From: Earliella scabrosa | Taxonomy: Eukaryota; Basidiomycota; Agaricomycetes; Polyporales; Polyporaceae | NCBI GenBank assembly: GCA_022605405.1 | Contig: JABYQQ010000032.1 | Location: 139,001-203,000, forward strand | Direction of reading: 5' to 3' | DNA: 64,000 nt | Part shown: one piece after another, positions 1 through 10,350 of the stretch | How positions within the stretch are numbered: position 1 is the first letter of the stretch | How the letters are laid out: every line of letters begins with the position of its first letter | Program-made: the position numbers and the translations under genes | Notes under the pieces: generated by a model | Told to the model about the DNA's origin: nothing | The model's input: the letters and a program-made list of their open reading frames with translations, nothing else | Databases searched by the model: none

Positions 1-3000
1 CTCCCCTGCCACTCTTTCCTGTGTATCAGATGCAGGTCAGCGCGGTACGTCTGTTTGAGTTTTGAAACACCGAAGTAGAGTCCGTCGTGCAAGCACTTGG
101 GTAGTTTGTTCTGTGGGCTCGACGCTCCTGCTGCAGCGTTCTTTGCTTCGCAATCAGCCAGTTCGTTTCCCTCAATGTCCATGTGTCCAGGCACCCAGCG
201 AAGAGTGATGTCCGCATCAGGGTGTCGGGCAAGGACCTCGGTCATGTTACTATGCAGGAGGTCGAAGAGGTAGCGGCTTGGTCCTGGGCTGCGCAGAGCG
301 GATGCTTCGATTGACGATTTGTTGTCCGCTGCAATTGAGGTCTGCTTCACTGTACGAGCACGCTCGGTGCGGAGTAGTTCTGCCCCCAATATCTCTCCTA
401 CAATCTCCGCCTCATAGACCGTGTAACGATCCGACGGTCCGAGATAGTAGCGGAGGATGCGGGGCTCACCGCAGTCCCGCAACAAAACTGCTGCAGCCCC
501 AACACCTCCGTCGACGTCCGAGCCATCTGAATAGACTCGCAGCTTAGTGCGACGGTCCCACCAGGCCTCGTCCTTCTCTGCCTCGTCTTTGGAATCTGCT
601 ATTGAGACAGAGAAGGGCGGCGTCCAGCGTGGGTGATAACGGAAGGAAGGAATGGTCTCCATTCCAGAAGGGCCTGCACTGACGACGTCATTAAAGGCCC
701 AGAGGAGCTTGTGAAGTGGGGACTTGTGTGCCTTGCGGTTGCGCCTGACCACCCGCTCGACATGAGACAACAGAGGGTGAGTAGAAGGTAGTGTGCACAG
801 GCGGACCGCGGCACCATGGCAGATTTGGTCCACAAGGTATCGAAATGGGAGCACATTCATGTGCGCGCACATTACATCAGTAGCTGTGCTGCGCAGGCAG
901 CCAGTCATGAGGAGCAGGGCCTGACGGTGCACTTTACCAAGTTTATTGATCGCTCCGACCGATCCGGTGTTCTGCTTATCGTTCGGGCCCCTGCGCATCG
1001 GCGCAAGAAACACATCTGCGGCGTATAGCATACTAGGGACTGCTACAGTCAGGTAGAGCTGTCGAAGAACCCGGGCACTCAGGCCGTACCGGTACCGGCC
1101 CAGCCGCTGAAAGAGTGAGACCCATGCAGAGCCTTTGGATAGTGCAAGCGATGCGTGCTGATGGAAGCGCAGCTGGTAGTCCAGCAGAACACCAAGGAAG
1201 CGATGGTGATCTGATGGACGAACAGCCGTTCCACCAAGCCGCAAAGTGGGTCCGAGATCGTCGCCCTGGCAGACACAGTTAAGTAGGCCGAACTTGTCTG
1301 GCGCAAATTCTGAGTTATGGGAGGTGGACCAAGCAAAGGCACCGTCAAAACGCGTGAAAAAACGCTGAATCTGGCTGTGTACAGACTCAAATGTCTGTCC
1401 GGTGACCACCAGGGCCACATCATCCATTGAGCCGACCGCTATCTCTCCGTGGCCCGCCCGTGCACTCTCAATCAGTGGTGTATTGTAGAATTGATAAAGA
1501 ATGACCGATAGCGGGCATCCCTGATCAATCCCGCTCAGAATGGTGAAGTAGAGCGACGTGAAGTCGTCGAAGCAAAGCTGAGTGCGCCGGCCCCGCAGCT
1601 TTTCCCGCAGCCAGGAGACTAGGTTGGATGGAACTCCCTTCATGCGCATGTTATGGAAGAGCTGCTCAGGGTCGGCGCTGGGGAAAGCTGCCTTGATATC
1701 GAGAAAAAGAATACTGGCCACATCACCTCTGGCCCATGCATCCTTGACCGTCTTGCAGACATAGTGAAGTGAGTCGGATGTCGTCCGCCCCGGCCGCCCG
1801 CCAAAGTGAAAGTTTGCGATGAGCGACTGCCGTTCTGCTTCATAAACAAGGACGTCAGCGACGCACGACGAGAGAATCTTAGGGAGACAATTAATTAGCG
1901 CGATGGGCCGCCACGCCTTTGGCACCGTGTAGTCGGTCTTCCCTGGTTTCTTCAGAACGACCGTCCTGGACGTCTTCCAACCGTCTGGGTAGATGTTGTG
2001 CTTGATTGAGGCACGGAAGAGGCGTCCTAGACATGGGGTCAGCTCATCCACACAATTCTTGTATACCTCGTTGGGTATCCCATCCGGACCAGGCGCTTTA
2101 TGCGGCTTGAGCTTTCTGACAGCCTCCCGGATCTGAGTGTCGGACACGGGCCGGACCTTGAAGCGTGGTGGCGGATACTGGTCCTCGTCTCGAGGCTCGC
2201 CCTCCGGAGCTGGCGGTGGAAAGAAGATGCGTCGGAACTCGTCATACTTCTGCTCATTCGTATCCAGTACTGAGGGTGCGCCGTCCGACGACTGAACCTT
2301 CAGCGGCGGTATTCGAGTCGCTCCGCCGTCGGTGTATCCGTTCTTCATGAAGCGATTGATGGTCCAAAGGTCGTCTTGATCCGCGTCCTCGACCCAGGAC
2401 TCCCAGTGTTCCCTCTTCGCCAGACGGATGGCGTCGATGTAGCGGTTTCGCGCGGCCCGATGTGCCTGCTGTGTGTGGTGGTTCCGGTCCGAGCGATGCT
2501 TGCAGGCTTCTCGGTACAACCGCTGCACCTCCGTCCTCATCTGCGAGAGTGCCTTGGACCACCACCGCTTCTGGTAGGGGGTAGGGGGTCGAATTGGTAC
2601 GTGCTCTGCAATAGTTCGCTCTAGCGCAGAGGTCAGTGAGTCTAACGAGGAGTTGAAGCTGTCCATATCTGTGATTGCACGGGTTGCGAGGTCCCCAAGG
2701 TGCTGCTGCAGGGAGGTGCGGAATTTCTCCCAGTCGACGTCCTGGTAGTTGCGGCGTTCGGATGGATTTGAGACCGCAAGATTGAGGTCGAGAACGGTGA
2801 GGATTGGGAAGTGGTCGGTGTTTGGTGGGCGAAGCTCCTCCGCTACGCTGCAAGATACGACGAGGTCAGTCAGGGATGCGGAGGAGAAAACATTGTCTGG
2901 CCGTGTGAGATTCTTGGTACGAGATGCCTCCAGAGTGGGGATGGCCGGCGGGAGGATCATGTCGAGGTCGAGCGCGGAGACCACATTGAGGAGGACTTGT

Positions 3001-3542
3001 GCGCGTGCCAGGTTGGAGGGCGTAAAAAGGTGGTCGTTGCGGGGTTCGTCCCATCGTGGATGGTGTCTGTTGAAGTCACCTAGCCAGACGAGATGTCGAG
3101 GAGTGGAGTCTTGAGGGTCGGCGGCCGCCAGCCGGCGTGCTGCTCGTGAGGAAGCATGGATGCAGTGGTCGTGCTCGCCGTCGATATAGAGATTGAAGAG
3201 GTCGACCCAGCCAACATCGGTACGGAGGGATACGGCGGTTGCGTCGAGGTGGGAGATGGGAATCTGTCGCCATGAGCTCGTGTCCAATGCGCGATTGATG
3301 AGTAGGAGGGAGCGGATGCGGCCCGGGTGGTCGAGATGGTCGAGGTGGGTGGTCGGATAAATGGGATGCCAGTGAGAGGTCGCCCTGGAGAAATTACGAA
3401 AGTCAATATACGGTTCCTGAAGAGCAATAATGTCATAGTGCGATGGGAGGGCGCTGGCATTGAGGATCTCCTCTTGTGCTATCGGGGATTTGTTAACATT
3501 CTCCTGCCAGATACGGAGTGTCGTCAGTTTAGAACCCGGCAT
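1..3542 (-). CDS. LINE ORF2: endonuclease, reverse transcriptase, RNase H (partial)
   Basis: One continuous frame of about 1180 codons from ATG 3542-3540 to the left edge with no stop seen, so the C-terminus is missing. The N-terminal endonuclease shows LQEPY (catalytic Glu) near residue 50 and LGDFNRHH near residue 155. The reverse transcriptase has a GIDQGCPLS block, and its catalytic box reads SMDDVAL (Asp pair at about residues 707-708) instead of the common F/YxDD. RNase H begins near residue 1004 with YSDGS, followed by EAE, AADNKSS and WVPGHMDIEGNELAD, so the acidic core and the late His are kept. The start ATG lies inside the end of ORF1 in another frame (14-nt overlap), which suggests coupled translation. 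The enzyme would nick DNA and copy the element RNA at the target site. Confidence 0.9.
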   Translation of the reverse strand, partial: MPGSKLTTLRIWQENVNKSPIAQEEILNASALPSHYDIIALQEPYIDFRNFSRATSHWHPIYPTTHLDHLDHPGRIRSLLLINRALDTSSWRQIPISHLDATAVSLRTDVGWVDLFNLYIDGEHDHCIHASSRAARRLAAADPQDSTPRHLVWLGDFNRHHPRWDEPRNDHLFTPSNLARAQVLLNVVSALDLDMILPPAIPTLEASRTKNLTRPDNVFSSASLTDLVVSCSVAEELRPPNTDHFPILTVLDLNLAVSNPSERRNYQDVDWEKFRTSLQQHLGDLATRAITDMDSFNSSLDSLTSALERTIAEHVPIRPPTPYQKRWWSKALSQMRTEVQRLYREACKHRSDRNHHTQQAHRAARNRYIDAIRLAKREHWESWVEDADQDDLWTINRFMKNGYTDGGATRIPPLKVQSSDGAPSVLDTNEQKYDEFRRIFFPPPAPEGEPRDEDQYPPPRFKVRPVSDTQIREAVRKLKPHKAPGPDGIPNEVYKNCVDELTPCLGRLFRASIKHNIYPDGWKTSRTVVLKKPGKTDYTVPKAWRPIALINCLPKILSSCVADVLVYEAERQSLIANFHFGGRPGRTTSDSLHYVCKTVKDAWARGDVASILFLDIKAAFPSADPEQLFHNMRMKGVPSNLVSWLREKLRGRRTQLCFDDFTSLYFTILSGIDQGCPLSVILYQFYNTPLIESARAGHGEIAVGSMDDVALVVTGQTFESVHSQIQRFFTRFDGAFAWSTSHNSEFAPDKFGLLNCVCQGDDLGPTLRLGGTAVRPSDHHRFLGVLLDYQLRFHQHASLALSKGSAWVSLFQRLGRYRYGLSARVLRQLYLTVAVPSMLYAADVFLAPMRRGPNDKQNTGSVGAINKLGKVHRQALLLMTGCLRSTATDVMCAHMNVLPFRYLVDQICHGAAVRLCTLPSTHPLLSHVERVVRRNRKAHKSPLHKLLWAFNDVVSAGPSGMETIPSFRYHPRWTPPFSVSIADSKDEAEKDEAWWDRRTKLRVYSDGSDVDGGVGAAAVLLRDCGEPRILRYYLGPSDRYTVYEAEIVGEILGAELLRTERARTVKQTSIAADNKSSIEASALRSPGPSRYLFDLLHSNMTEVLARHPDADITLRWVPGHMDIEGNELADCEAKNAAAGASSPQNKLPKCLHDGLYFGVSKLKQTYRADLHLIHRKEWQG

Positions 3543-5211
3543 AGGACACTGCGGGGGCGGGAGAACTGTCAATTGTGCGAGCACGCCTGCGCTGCTGCGA
3601 CGGGATCGGCTCAAAAGAGAGCTGCGTCTGCCGCGGCTCCTGGCGCCGCTGCGTGTTACTAGGCTGAGTGCGGGATATCGGCGATGCCTCTCGAGGCCGG
3701 CGAGAAGTGGTGCGACTCGGAGCGGCCCGAGGCGGAGGGTGCATTGGGATGCTGGTCCGAGTCTGAGTCTGAGTGGGTCCAGGGGCGACCTCACATACGA
3801 GCTCCCATGTCGAAGGGTCCTCAGTTGGGAAGAAACGGTACAAGCCATCCACCTGCCGCGCAAGCAAGCGGCGTTGATGGTCCAGAAGCGTGGGGCAGCA
3901 GCGGTCCCAGGAGGCGTGGCCGTCTTGGTCGCAGCTGACGCAATGAAACTTCTCGCTGTCCATTACCGCACACTCCGACGTGCGGTGACGCGTGCTGCCA
4001 CAAGTGCCACAGGTGTCGTAGTCCTGCGGACACTTGGCGGCGAGGTGTGAGACCCCCAGCCGCTGACACCTGTGACACCTGAGCGGTTCCGGTATATTCT
4101 TACGAGCGGAGACCTTCTTTCCGGCAATTACTAGCCCCCTTCGCAGGGCCGCATTGGCTGCCTCGGGCGTTGAAACCTCGATCATTAAGTGTGCAACCTG
4201 CTGATTCGGACCACGTCGCGACGGCTGTTTGATCCAGCGCGCAGACAGAATTGATTGAGCTGGGAGGTCCGCGTCCGCCTCCATTGCACTGAGCTGCATT
4301 GAGCTCTCCGGGTCAAAACGGACGGGTGCGAACAGCGCGATGATTTTGTACGCCCTCGGCTTGATTTGGGCTGACACTCCGAGTTTAGCCGTGAAAAGCT
4401 CGCTGTGCGAGCGATCGCGCAGCCAGGCTGCTCCGGCCGCGTCTCCCATCTCAAAGATCACTCCCCCATTACGGAGACGGCGTGCAGACACAAAGCTTAC
4501 TTCTGCTGGAATATCCAGCCCATCCTCTCGAAGGGATACCACAGCCGTCTCAGCCTTGGCCACCAAGGCGTCCTCCGCTAAGAAGCCGCTCGTCCCCTCA
4601 GGGGCCGCGAGGCCGTCTACTAGCACCTCGCGTGTGCGAGCTTTCTCTCTGTCGAGCACGGTCTGATGCGACGTGGGTAGGACGTGTTGGACCGCCACGG
4701 CACCCGCGTATGTAAGAGGGCGAGAAGCAGGAACGGGCGCACCGGGGTCTGTGGGTGTTTGTTCCCTAGCAGCCGCTACAACACCCTCGATCCGCGTGCT
4801 TGCCTCCATGATCTCCTGACTCTTCTCTCCGATCGACCGCTCCAGCGCATCAAGCCGCTCGATGGATGGCGCCAGCTTCGACAGTACGCCTTCCACGACT
4901 TTTGCGTTCAGCTCGTCTTCCTTCAGGGCGCCTGCATAGTGCGCGAAAGACACGAGCCCCTCGACGGCTAGGACGCCCTTGGGTGCCGTTTGCGCGAAGT
5001 GGAGAAGCGCGGTCTCAAGCCCTCCCAGCGTCGGGAGAGCATCCGGCACAATGAGGCTCTTGCTGACTAGGAAGTCCGCCGCCTTCGTGAAGCTGTCGAT
5101 CTTTTTGGTAGCGGCGCTAAAGAGCTCGGCGGAGGATGCATTTCCGACGCGTGCGCTGTTCATGGTAGCCCTCGTCGAGCCCGGTTGGGAGCGGGGCGCA
5201 GTGTCGCCCAT
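3529..5211 (-). CDS. LINE ORF1: Gag-like zinc-knuckle nucleic-acid-binding protein
   Basis: About 560 residues starting at MGDTAPRSQ. An in-frame upstream Met at 5259 is less likely because it lies 17 bp from the neighbouring gene. The N-terminal third is helical with a possible coiled coil. Three CCHC-type knuckles follow: CHRCQRLGVSHLAAKC, CGTCGSTRHRTSEC and CVSCDQDGHASWDRCC. The tail is rich in Arg, Pro, Gln and Ser. Such proteins coat element RNA into ribonucleoprotein particles. The stop TAA (3531-3529) overlaps the ORF2 start. No inactivating break was seen. Confidence 0.88.
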   Translation of the reverse strand: MGDTAPRSQPGSTRATMNSARVGNASSAELFSAATKKIDSFTKAADFLVSKSLIVPDALPTLGGLETALLHFAQTAPKGVLAVEGLVSFAHYAGALKEDELNAKVVEGVLSKLAPSIERLDALERSIGEKSQEIMEASTRIEGVVAAAREQTPTDPGAPVPASRPLTYAGAVAVQHVLPTSHQTVLDREKARTREVLVDGLAAPEGTSGFLAEDALVAKAETAVVSLREDGLDIPAEVSFVSARRLRNGGVIFEMGDAAGAAWLRDRSHSELFTAKLGVSAQIKPRAYKIIALFAPVRFDPESSMQLSAMEADADLPAQSILSARWIKQPSRRGPNQQVAHLMIEVSTPEAANAALRRGLVIAGKKVSARKNIPEPLRCHRCQRLGVSHLAAKCPQDYDTCGTCGSTRHRTSECAVMDSEKFHCVSCDQDGHASWDRCCPTLLDHQRRLLARQVDGLYRFFPTEDPSTWELVCEVAPGPTQTQTRTSIPMHPPPRAAPSRTTSRRPREASPISRTQPSNTQRRQEPRQTQLSFEPIPSQQRRRARTIDSSPAPAVSYAGF

Positions 5212-5275
5212 AGTTTCCCAGTGGTAGCCCGAAGTTCTACGTATGTATGCGAGAAGCACCAGTACCCAGGATTCC

Positions 5276-6816
5276 TCACGTACGTAGCCGGCTCCGATTG
5301 GCTACGACCGTGGGAAAGTCGCCGAGATGATGGTAAGAAGCAAGGAGGAGCCCAAAGTCGTACTCGAGCGGGTCGACGAGCAGCTGCCTGCCGGCTTGGA
5401 TGTAGTTGGTTGCGCCGAAGAGCGCTTCGACGGCTATGCGCTTCCCGACAGGGGAGACGGCGGCGGTACGAAGGTACTCGGCCCAGTTGAATGTGCCCGT
5501 CTGCTCGCCGTCAGGAGGGATTCCACCGGCACCGTCGAGCACGACGACTGCGCCCGAGCTCTCTTCTACCGGCGCGATCTCTTCGAGCTAAAAGGGAGGT
5601 GTAAGCGCGGCGGGCGCGTGTATAGCATGTGACACCCACCTTTATGTCGACCCACCAGTTGTCTCCGAAGTCGTAGTGGTATCCCATCACGTCACCCGGA
5701 TTCTGTAGAACATGGGCCACACAGTACCTGCAGGCAGGTGCATTGGGTCGTGGGGCAAATGAGCTGTAGATGCTGAGTTCACGTACGATTCCTCGGGAAT
5801 GTATGCATAACCTGACTTGTCGAGATGCATGATGTCGACTGCGTTGCAATCCTGCCATGATACGATCAGCGGGAATATAGCCATGAAGGACGACTAGACG
5901 TACCTTTGGACCAAACAATGCACCGTCTTTGAAGTCGTGAAAGACATGCGCATGCAGATTGCGAACCCTGAGTTGAGATCGCACTTTGTATCAGCAGAGG
6001 CATCTAGTTCAAATGGAAGGATCACCCGACCATCCCCAAAGAGGTGTGATCACTTTGTCAGCGAAGACACCCAGAGGCATACCGCCCGAAATACGGATGC
6101 GTCGCCAATATCTGTCGAATCGAGAATCCACCGGATTATCGATGTGACTGAACAAGGTATTCAGTGAGCGCGGACTGCAGGAGGCACAGTTGGACGCACG
6201 GCAGAGAAATGTATAGAGTATAGTCGCGTTTTGGCAGATCACCGAGGTCCAATTGTCGCAGCTGGGCAACCTACAGCAGATTAAGTAAGTGTAACTTGAC
6301 GGGAAGGACGCGACCTGCCTTTTTCTCTATCAGGGCGTTGATGAACTGAATCTCCGGCGAAGGAAAGCTATCAGTGTAAATTTCCTGGGTGATGCGCTGG
6401 ACTATGTCAGAACGGGGTTGGGGAGGGAGAACGGACGACCAACTGTTCTCCGGAACACTCGCATTCCGTCTACATCCCTTATGCCGTTCTCATCATGCTA
6501 AGTTGTCATGAGCGACGACTGTCCTGAGGATGGAGCTGCGAGGAGTGTTTACCGGATAGATACCCCAGGAGTCTATGTAGAAATTCCTGCCTCGCCGGGG
6601 AGTAAATGTGAGGGGATCTAGAGGACGGTCAGACGCCATGGTAGAGTTGAATGGTTGAGGCCTCGCACCTTCCCAGAATATTTCGTCGCAGCCATCGCCG
6701 TTATCGAGGGGGTGGAATCTGACGAACTTCGGAGCCTTGAGCTCGCCTTGAGGTGTTCTCCGTCGCGGATCGCCGCCGATGGGACCAGCGTTCAGGGCAC
6801 GACGTGCAGCCATTGT
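5276..6816 (-). CDS. pRiA4b ORF-3 / MM3350-like domain protein
   Basis: Reconstructed minus-strand gene. Exons: 6553-6816, 6440-6497, 6301-6401, 6200-6261, 6031-6147, 5904-5967, 5787-5851, 5640-5727 and 5276-5587 (376 aa). The last six exons are well supported: their frame is continuous and reads through the family hallmarks YTLYISL, YWRRIRISGG, NLHAHVFHDF, GYHYDFGDNWWVDIK and a C-terminal NWAEYL block. The first three exons and the start (Met at 6816; an alternative at 6918 would nearly meet the divergent gene) are tentative, and two proposed introns are short (38-39 nt). Members of this family occur as plasmid or transposon passenger proteins in bacteria and as stand-alone genes in fungi. 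The molecular function is not established. A LINE abuts the 3' end. Confidence 0.72.
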
Positions 6817-7028
6817 CCAAGCAGGCGACGTGGCAGTCGTCACCGTCGTCGTCGCGGTCGTCGAGTCGAGACTCGAGGCGTCGGCGAGTGGCGCGTTACC
6901 CTCCTCACGTGACCGCATCCATGCACGCGGCGCGCGTCCTGGACGGTCCGCCCTCGGCCCGGGTTCGGGCTACAGCGACGACGACAGCGCCGCCGACACT
7001 CTCGACACCGACCGCGACACTCGCCACG
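6817..7028. promoter_or_regulatory. Shared divergent promoter region
   Basis: About 210 bp separate the preferred starts of the MM3350-like gene (minus) and the phosphatase gene (plus). The stretch is GC-rich, with many ACGACG-type repeats. If both genes used their most upstream in-frame Met codons (6918 and 6921) the spacer would vanish, which is one reason the inner starts are preferred. No TATA box stands out. Confidence 0.35.
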
Positions 7029-9145
7029 ATGGCGCCCGTACCGGAACTGCTACCGCTGACCAGCGACAAGGAGTCTCTACGGCAGCAATCCACGCCTCGC
7101 CGCCGCACATACACTCGCCGTCATCTCGCGCTCGCGTACGGGGCAGGCATCCTCTCCGCCGTCCTCGCTCGCAGCGCACTCTGCGCTCACGGCCCTTTCC
7201 TGGTGCACGGCACCTCCCCGCGCACGGCTGTTACACAGCCGGGGTCGACTGAAGTGCACCACTACCCGCCGTCGTCGCCGACGAACGCCTTCCCGGACCT
7301 CTTCCCATCTAACGTCGGCTATCCAGGTCCCACACCGACAGGTGCCGAGCCTGCCATCGTCGTGACTGCGCCCGCGTATCCAGTGCACACCGGCGCACCT
7401 CATCTTCTCCCTCCCGAGTCTCTCAAGAACGCGTCGAGCTCGTTCGACATCTTCACCCACTGGGGCAACCTCTCGCCCTGGTTCACCATCAAGCCTGGGA
7501 CCTTTGGTGTACACTCGGGCCCCGAGGCCCCCGAGGGCTGCCGGATAACCGGTCTACATCTCCTCCATCGTCACGGTGCTCGTTATCCTACTGCAAGCTC
7601 CAAGTCTTATGGCGGTCCCGCAAATCTCTCCGCCCTCCTCCATGACGCTCCTTCAAGATGGCGAGCAAAGGATCAGCTCGAATTTCTCCATGATTGGTGA
7701 GTCCTTGCTATGCCTTCGCTCTCTATCCCCCTCAAGCTCGTCAGGACGTACAAGCTCGGCGAGGAGATCCTGACACCTTTCGGTCGTCAACAACTTTGTG
7801 AGTACTTCGCATCCTCAATGCCGCTAGCTTGACCCATGTCGTCATGCTGCTGCCGCAGTCGACCTTGGTGTCTCCATGCGTATGAAGTACGGGTTCCTCC
7901 TCCAAAACTTCACCGCATCCAACACTCTCCCCGTCTTCCGCACCGAATCCCAGGATCGTATGCTCTCCTCAGCCCTCAACTTCGCCCTCGGCTTCTTCGG
8001 GCCCTCTTTGGAAGGACAGTATCAGCAGCTCATCACTATCGAAGCCACGGGGTTCAACAATACCCTTGCCCCCTCGAAGACGTGTCCGCATGCTCGTGAC
8101 CTCACAAGGGGAGAGCGCGCGGTTCCCTTCGTCCGCGAGTGGGCGGACATCTACCTGCAGAACGCACTTGCACGACTCCAGCCTCAACTCAAAAATGTCC
8201 GCCTGACCATAGAGGATGTCTATCGGATGCAGCAGCTATGCGCATACGAGGTACGTATACGAAACAAATTCATGTTATTCAGATCACTTCCTGACTTTAT
8301 GTAGACCGTTGCCATCGGCTACTCGAAGTTTTGTGAACTGTTCACCGAGGATGATTGGAGGGGATTCGACTACTCGTACGTCTGGTTGTCCTATTTATCT
8401 CGACCTGGGCTCATTTCTCAACAGCGTCGATCTCTACTTCTGGTACAACAATGCCTTCGGATCACCAGTTGCTCGCGCGCAAGGCATTGGATACGTACAG
8501 GAGCTTATAGCACGACTGACACACACCCCGATCCCGGTTCATAATTCGTCCACGAACGCTACGATCAACGACAACCCTGTCACGTTCCCGCTCGGTCAGA
8601 GCCTCTATGTCGACGCTACACACGACACTGTCGTGCTCAACGGTGAGCAACGTCCTATCCCGCCTGCGATGACTTAGCTTCATGCATGTAACATAGTCAT
8701 CACCGCGCTCAACCTGTCACACTTCGCGACAAGCGGGCCCTTACCTTCCGATTACATACCTGAGCACCGCTCCTTCAAGACTTCGCAGCTCTCGCCGTTC
8801 GCGACGAACATGCAATTCCAGCGTACGTCTGGTCTAGTCATCCTTGGCTACTTCCTCATGGATTCTCGTTGACCCCACCCTGCAGTACTATCCTGCAACT
8901 GGAGTCCCGAACCGCAGATCCGCATTATCATCAATGACGGCGTCGCGCCGCTCTCGAGCATCCGCGGGTGCCCAGAAGACACCCAGTATGGGATGTGCCC
9001 GCTGTCAACGTTCGTTGCCGCGCAACGCGAGATCGTCGCCGAGACCGACTGGGAATGGGCATGTCATGGGGACTGGGAGGTCCCAGCCGGACATGGCTGG
9101 AACACGACCACGGGCGAACCCCCGAAGAAGGCGTTGTGGCGATGA
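7029..9145 (+). CDS. Histidine acid phosphatase (phytase-like), membrane-anchored
   Basis: Seven exons: 7029-7696, 7745-7797, 7859-8250, 8305-8375, 8425-8642, 8697-8822 and 8886-9145, giving 595 aa. The catalytic motif RHGARYPT lies near residue 183, and the C-terminal proton donor appears as DATHD. These define histidine acid phosphatases, which release phosphate from phytate and other monoesters through a phospho-histidine. A basic cluster (RRRTYTRRH) precedes a hydrophobic segment (LALAYGAGILSAVLARSALCA) at about residues 30-55. Together they look like a signal anchor, so the protein may be membrane-bound with a lumenal or external catalytic domain. Several N-x-S/T sites (for example NATI) and paired Cys fit a secreted fold. 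An in-frame Met at 6921 would extend the N-terminus by 36 residues. Confidence 0.9.
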
Positions 9146-9521
9146 GAGCGCCTGAAGCGTGGAGATGGTGTCGTGAGTATCTACTGAGCAGCGGACGATT
9201 AGCTATAGAGTACACGTCGAATGATTCTCGAGATTGTCGCAATACGATGCACGCAGCCAGGACATGGAAACAGGGACGGTCTGTTGCCTTTCATTGCGTG
9301 TGCTGCAAGAGTGCTGGTATCGCATCGTGGTGTCCTTAGTGTTGTTGGATGATTTGTTCAACAACTCAAATTGTGACTTGGGCTCACGTTAACAGCATTC
9401 AAGTTACTACGCATGCAGGGGACACCGAGATTGCTGAGACGAAATAATTACAGTACCCTAAACACAACGAGAACGCATATACTGCATATGTGATTCCCTT
9501 CCTACATCCTTGACGCCAGAC
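9146..9521. other. Intergenic, convergent gene ends
   Basis: Short AT-richer spacer between the convergent phosphatase and unknown genes. I see no coding potential or RNA gene. Confidence 0.5.
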
Positions 9522-10285
9522 CTAGTCCCGGACATACTTGGGGGTCTTCACACCGTTTGGCCGGTACCGGCGCTTCTTGGAGACGGGTTCGCCGGTCTTG
9601 TGGTTAAACCGCGACTTCTTCTGGTCCGAGCGACCAGGATGGTGCCGCCCGATGTCCTGCGGTTCAAAAATAGCCGGCCCCACACCGAGGATGTCCTCAA
9701 CGTGATTGGAGAGCTCCTCCTGGCTGACCTTGACGAAATAGATCTCGTCGTTCAAGAACGCGTCTCGGATGCGGAGAAGGCTCTCCTTGCCGCCCGGTAT
9801 GTGGCTCAGGTTTCGAAAGGGCAGGTTGAGCTTCTCCCATCCTTTCATGTCCAATTGTCGCTTGACATAAACGCGCTGATGGAACCAGGCCTTGTTCCAA
9901 TACATGGTTGCGGTGGGGTCGCCGCCGCTGGCATCGACTGCGGATAGTCATTGCTCAGTACCTCGGCCAAGAACCAGCAGACAGCGAAGCGGGACAGACC
10001 TATTTTCCCCTTTACAATCTTGCGGATATCTCTACGGATGAGATGACAAGTCCCTCCAGCCCATACTCCAGGCACTTTGGTCTCCCCAAAGCGGCGGCGG
10101 CCTCCTCCTCGTCCAGGCTTTGAGGGGGCCTGATGGCAAGCCTTTCTAGCGGCGGTTGGACGGCTAACAATGGCTGGTGCGTTCTGCGACGCGCTGGCTT
10201 TGGCCTGGAGTCGGGGACTTGATCTCGGTGTCTGGCGGGCGGATTCCTTCGCCAACAATCGTGGGCTCCTGCGCAGAAGGCCCAT
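9522..10285 (-). CDS. Unknown basic protein, two exons
   Basis: Exon 1 is 10000-10285, the intron is 9938-9999 (62 nt), and exon 2 is 9522-9937, giving 233 aa. The join reads KIVKGKI/VDASGGDPTATMYWNKAW and is clean in frame. The N-terminal 70 residues are Arg/Ser/Ala-rich and look disordered. The middle holds VPGVWAGGTCHLIRRDIRKIVKG and a Trp-rich stretch (YWNKAWFHQR). The C-terminus is Lys/Arg-rich (SKKRRYRP), like a nuclear localisation signal. I do not recognise the family. Upstream, a GTGAGT...CTGAC...CAG intron lies in a leader with no ATG, so the gene probably has a spliced 5' UTR. A TATA-like element sits at 10519-10526. Confidence 0.65.
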
Positions 10286-10293
10286 GGTCGAAG

Positions 10294-10350
10294 GTGCTCT
10301 GACATGAATCCAGTCAGTACTCAGGCATGCAGCATGTAGGAGGCGACAAA
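10294..10350 (-). other. Probable 5' UTR intron of the unknown gene
   Basis: On the minus strand, CCACT|GTGAGT begins the intron, TACTGAC is a good branch site, and TGTCAG|AGCACC ends it 15-20 nt before the ATG. No ATG lies between the TATA-like box and this intron, so it would interrupt untranslated leader. Boundaries are accurate to a few bases. Confidence 0.45.

Larger units (their letters stand above)
1..5211 (-). mobile_element. Non-LTR retrotransposon (LINE), 3' end beyond the left edge
   Basis: A two-ORF LINE on the minus strand. ORF1 (3529-5211) is a Gag-like protein with CCHC knuckles. ORF2 (3542 to beyond position 1) has an apurinic-type endonuclease, a reverse transcriptase and RNase H, an arrangement known from fungal Tad-like LINEs. 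Both frames are open over everything visible, so this copy looks recent. The 3' UTR and tail lie outside the window. At the 5' side the ORF1 start is only about 65 bp from the stop codon of the next gene, so the 5' UTR is very short or the element is 5'-truncated or inserted at the gene end. I could not define a target-site duplication because only one end is visible. Confidence 0.9.
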
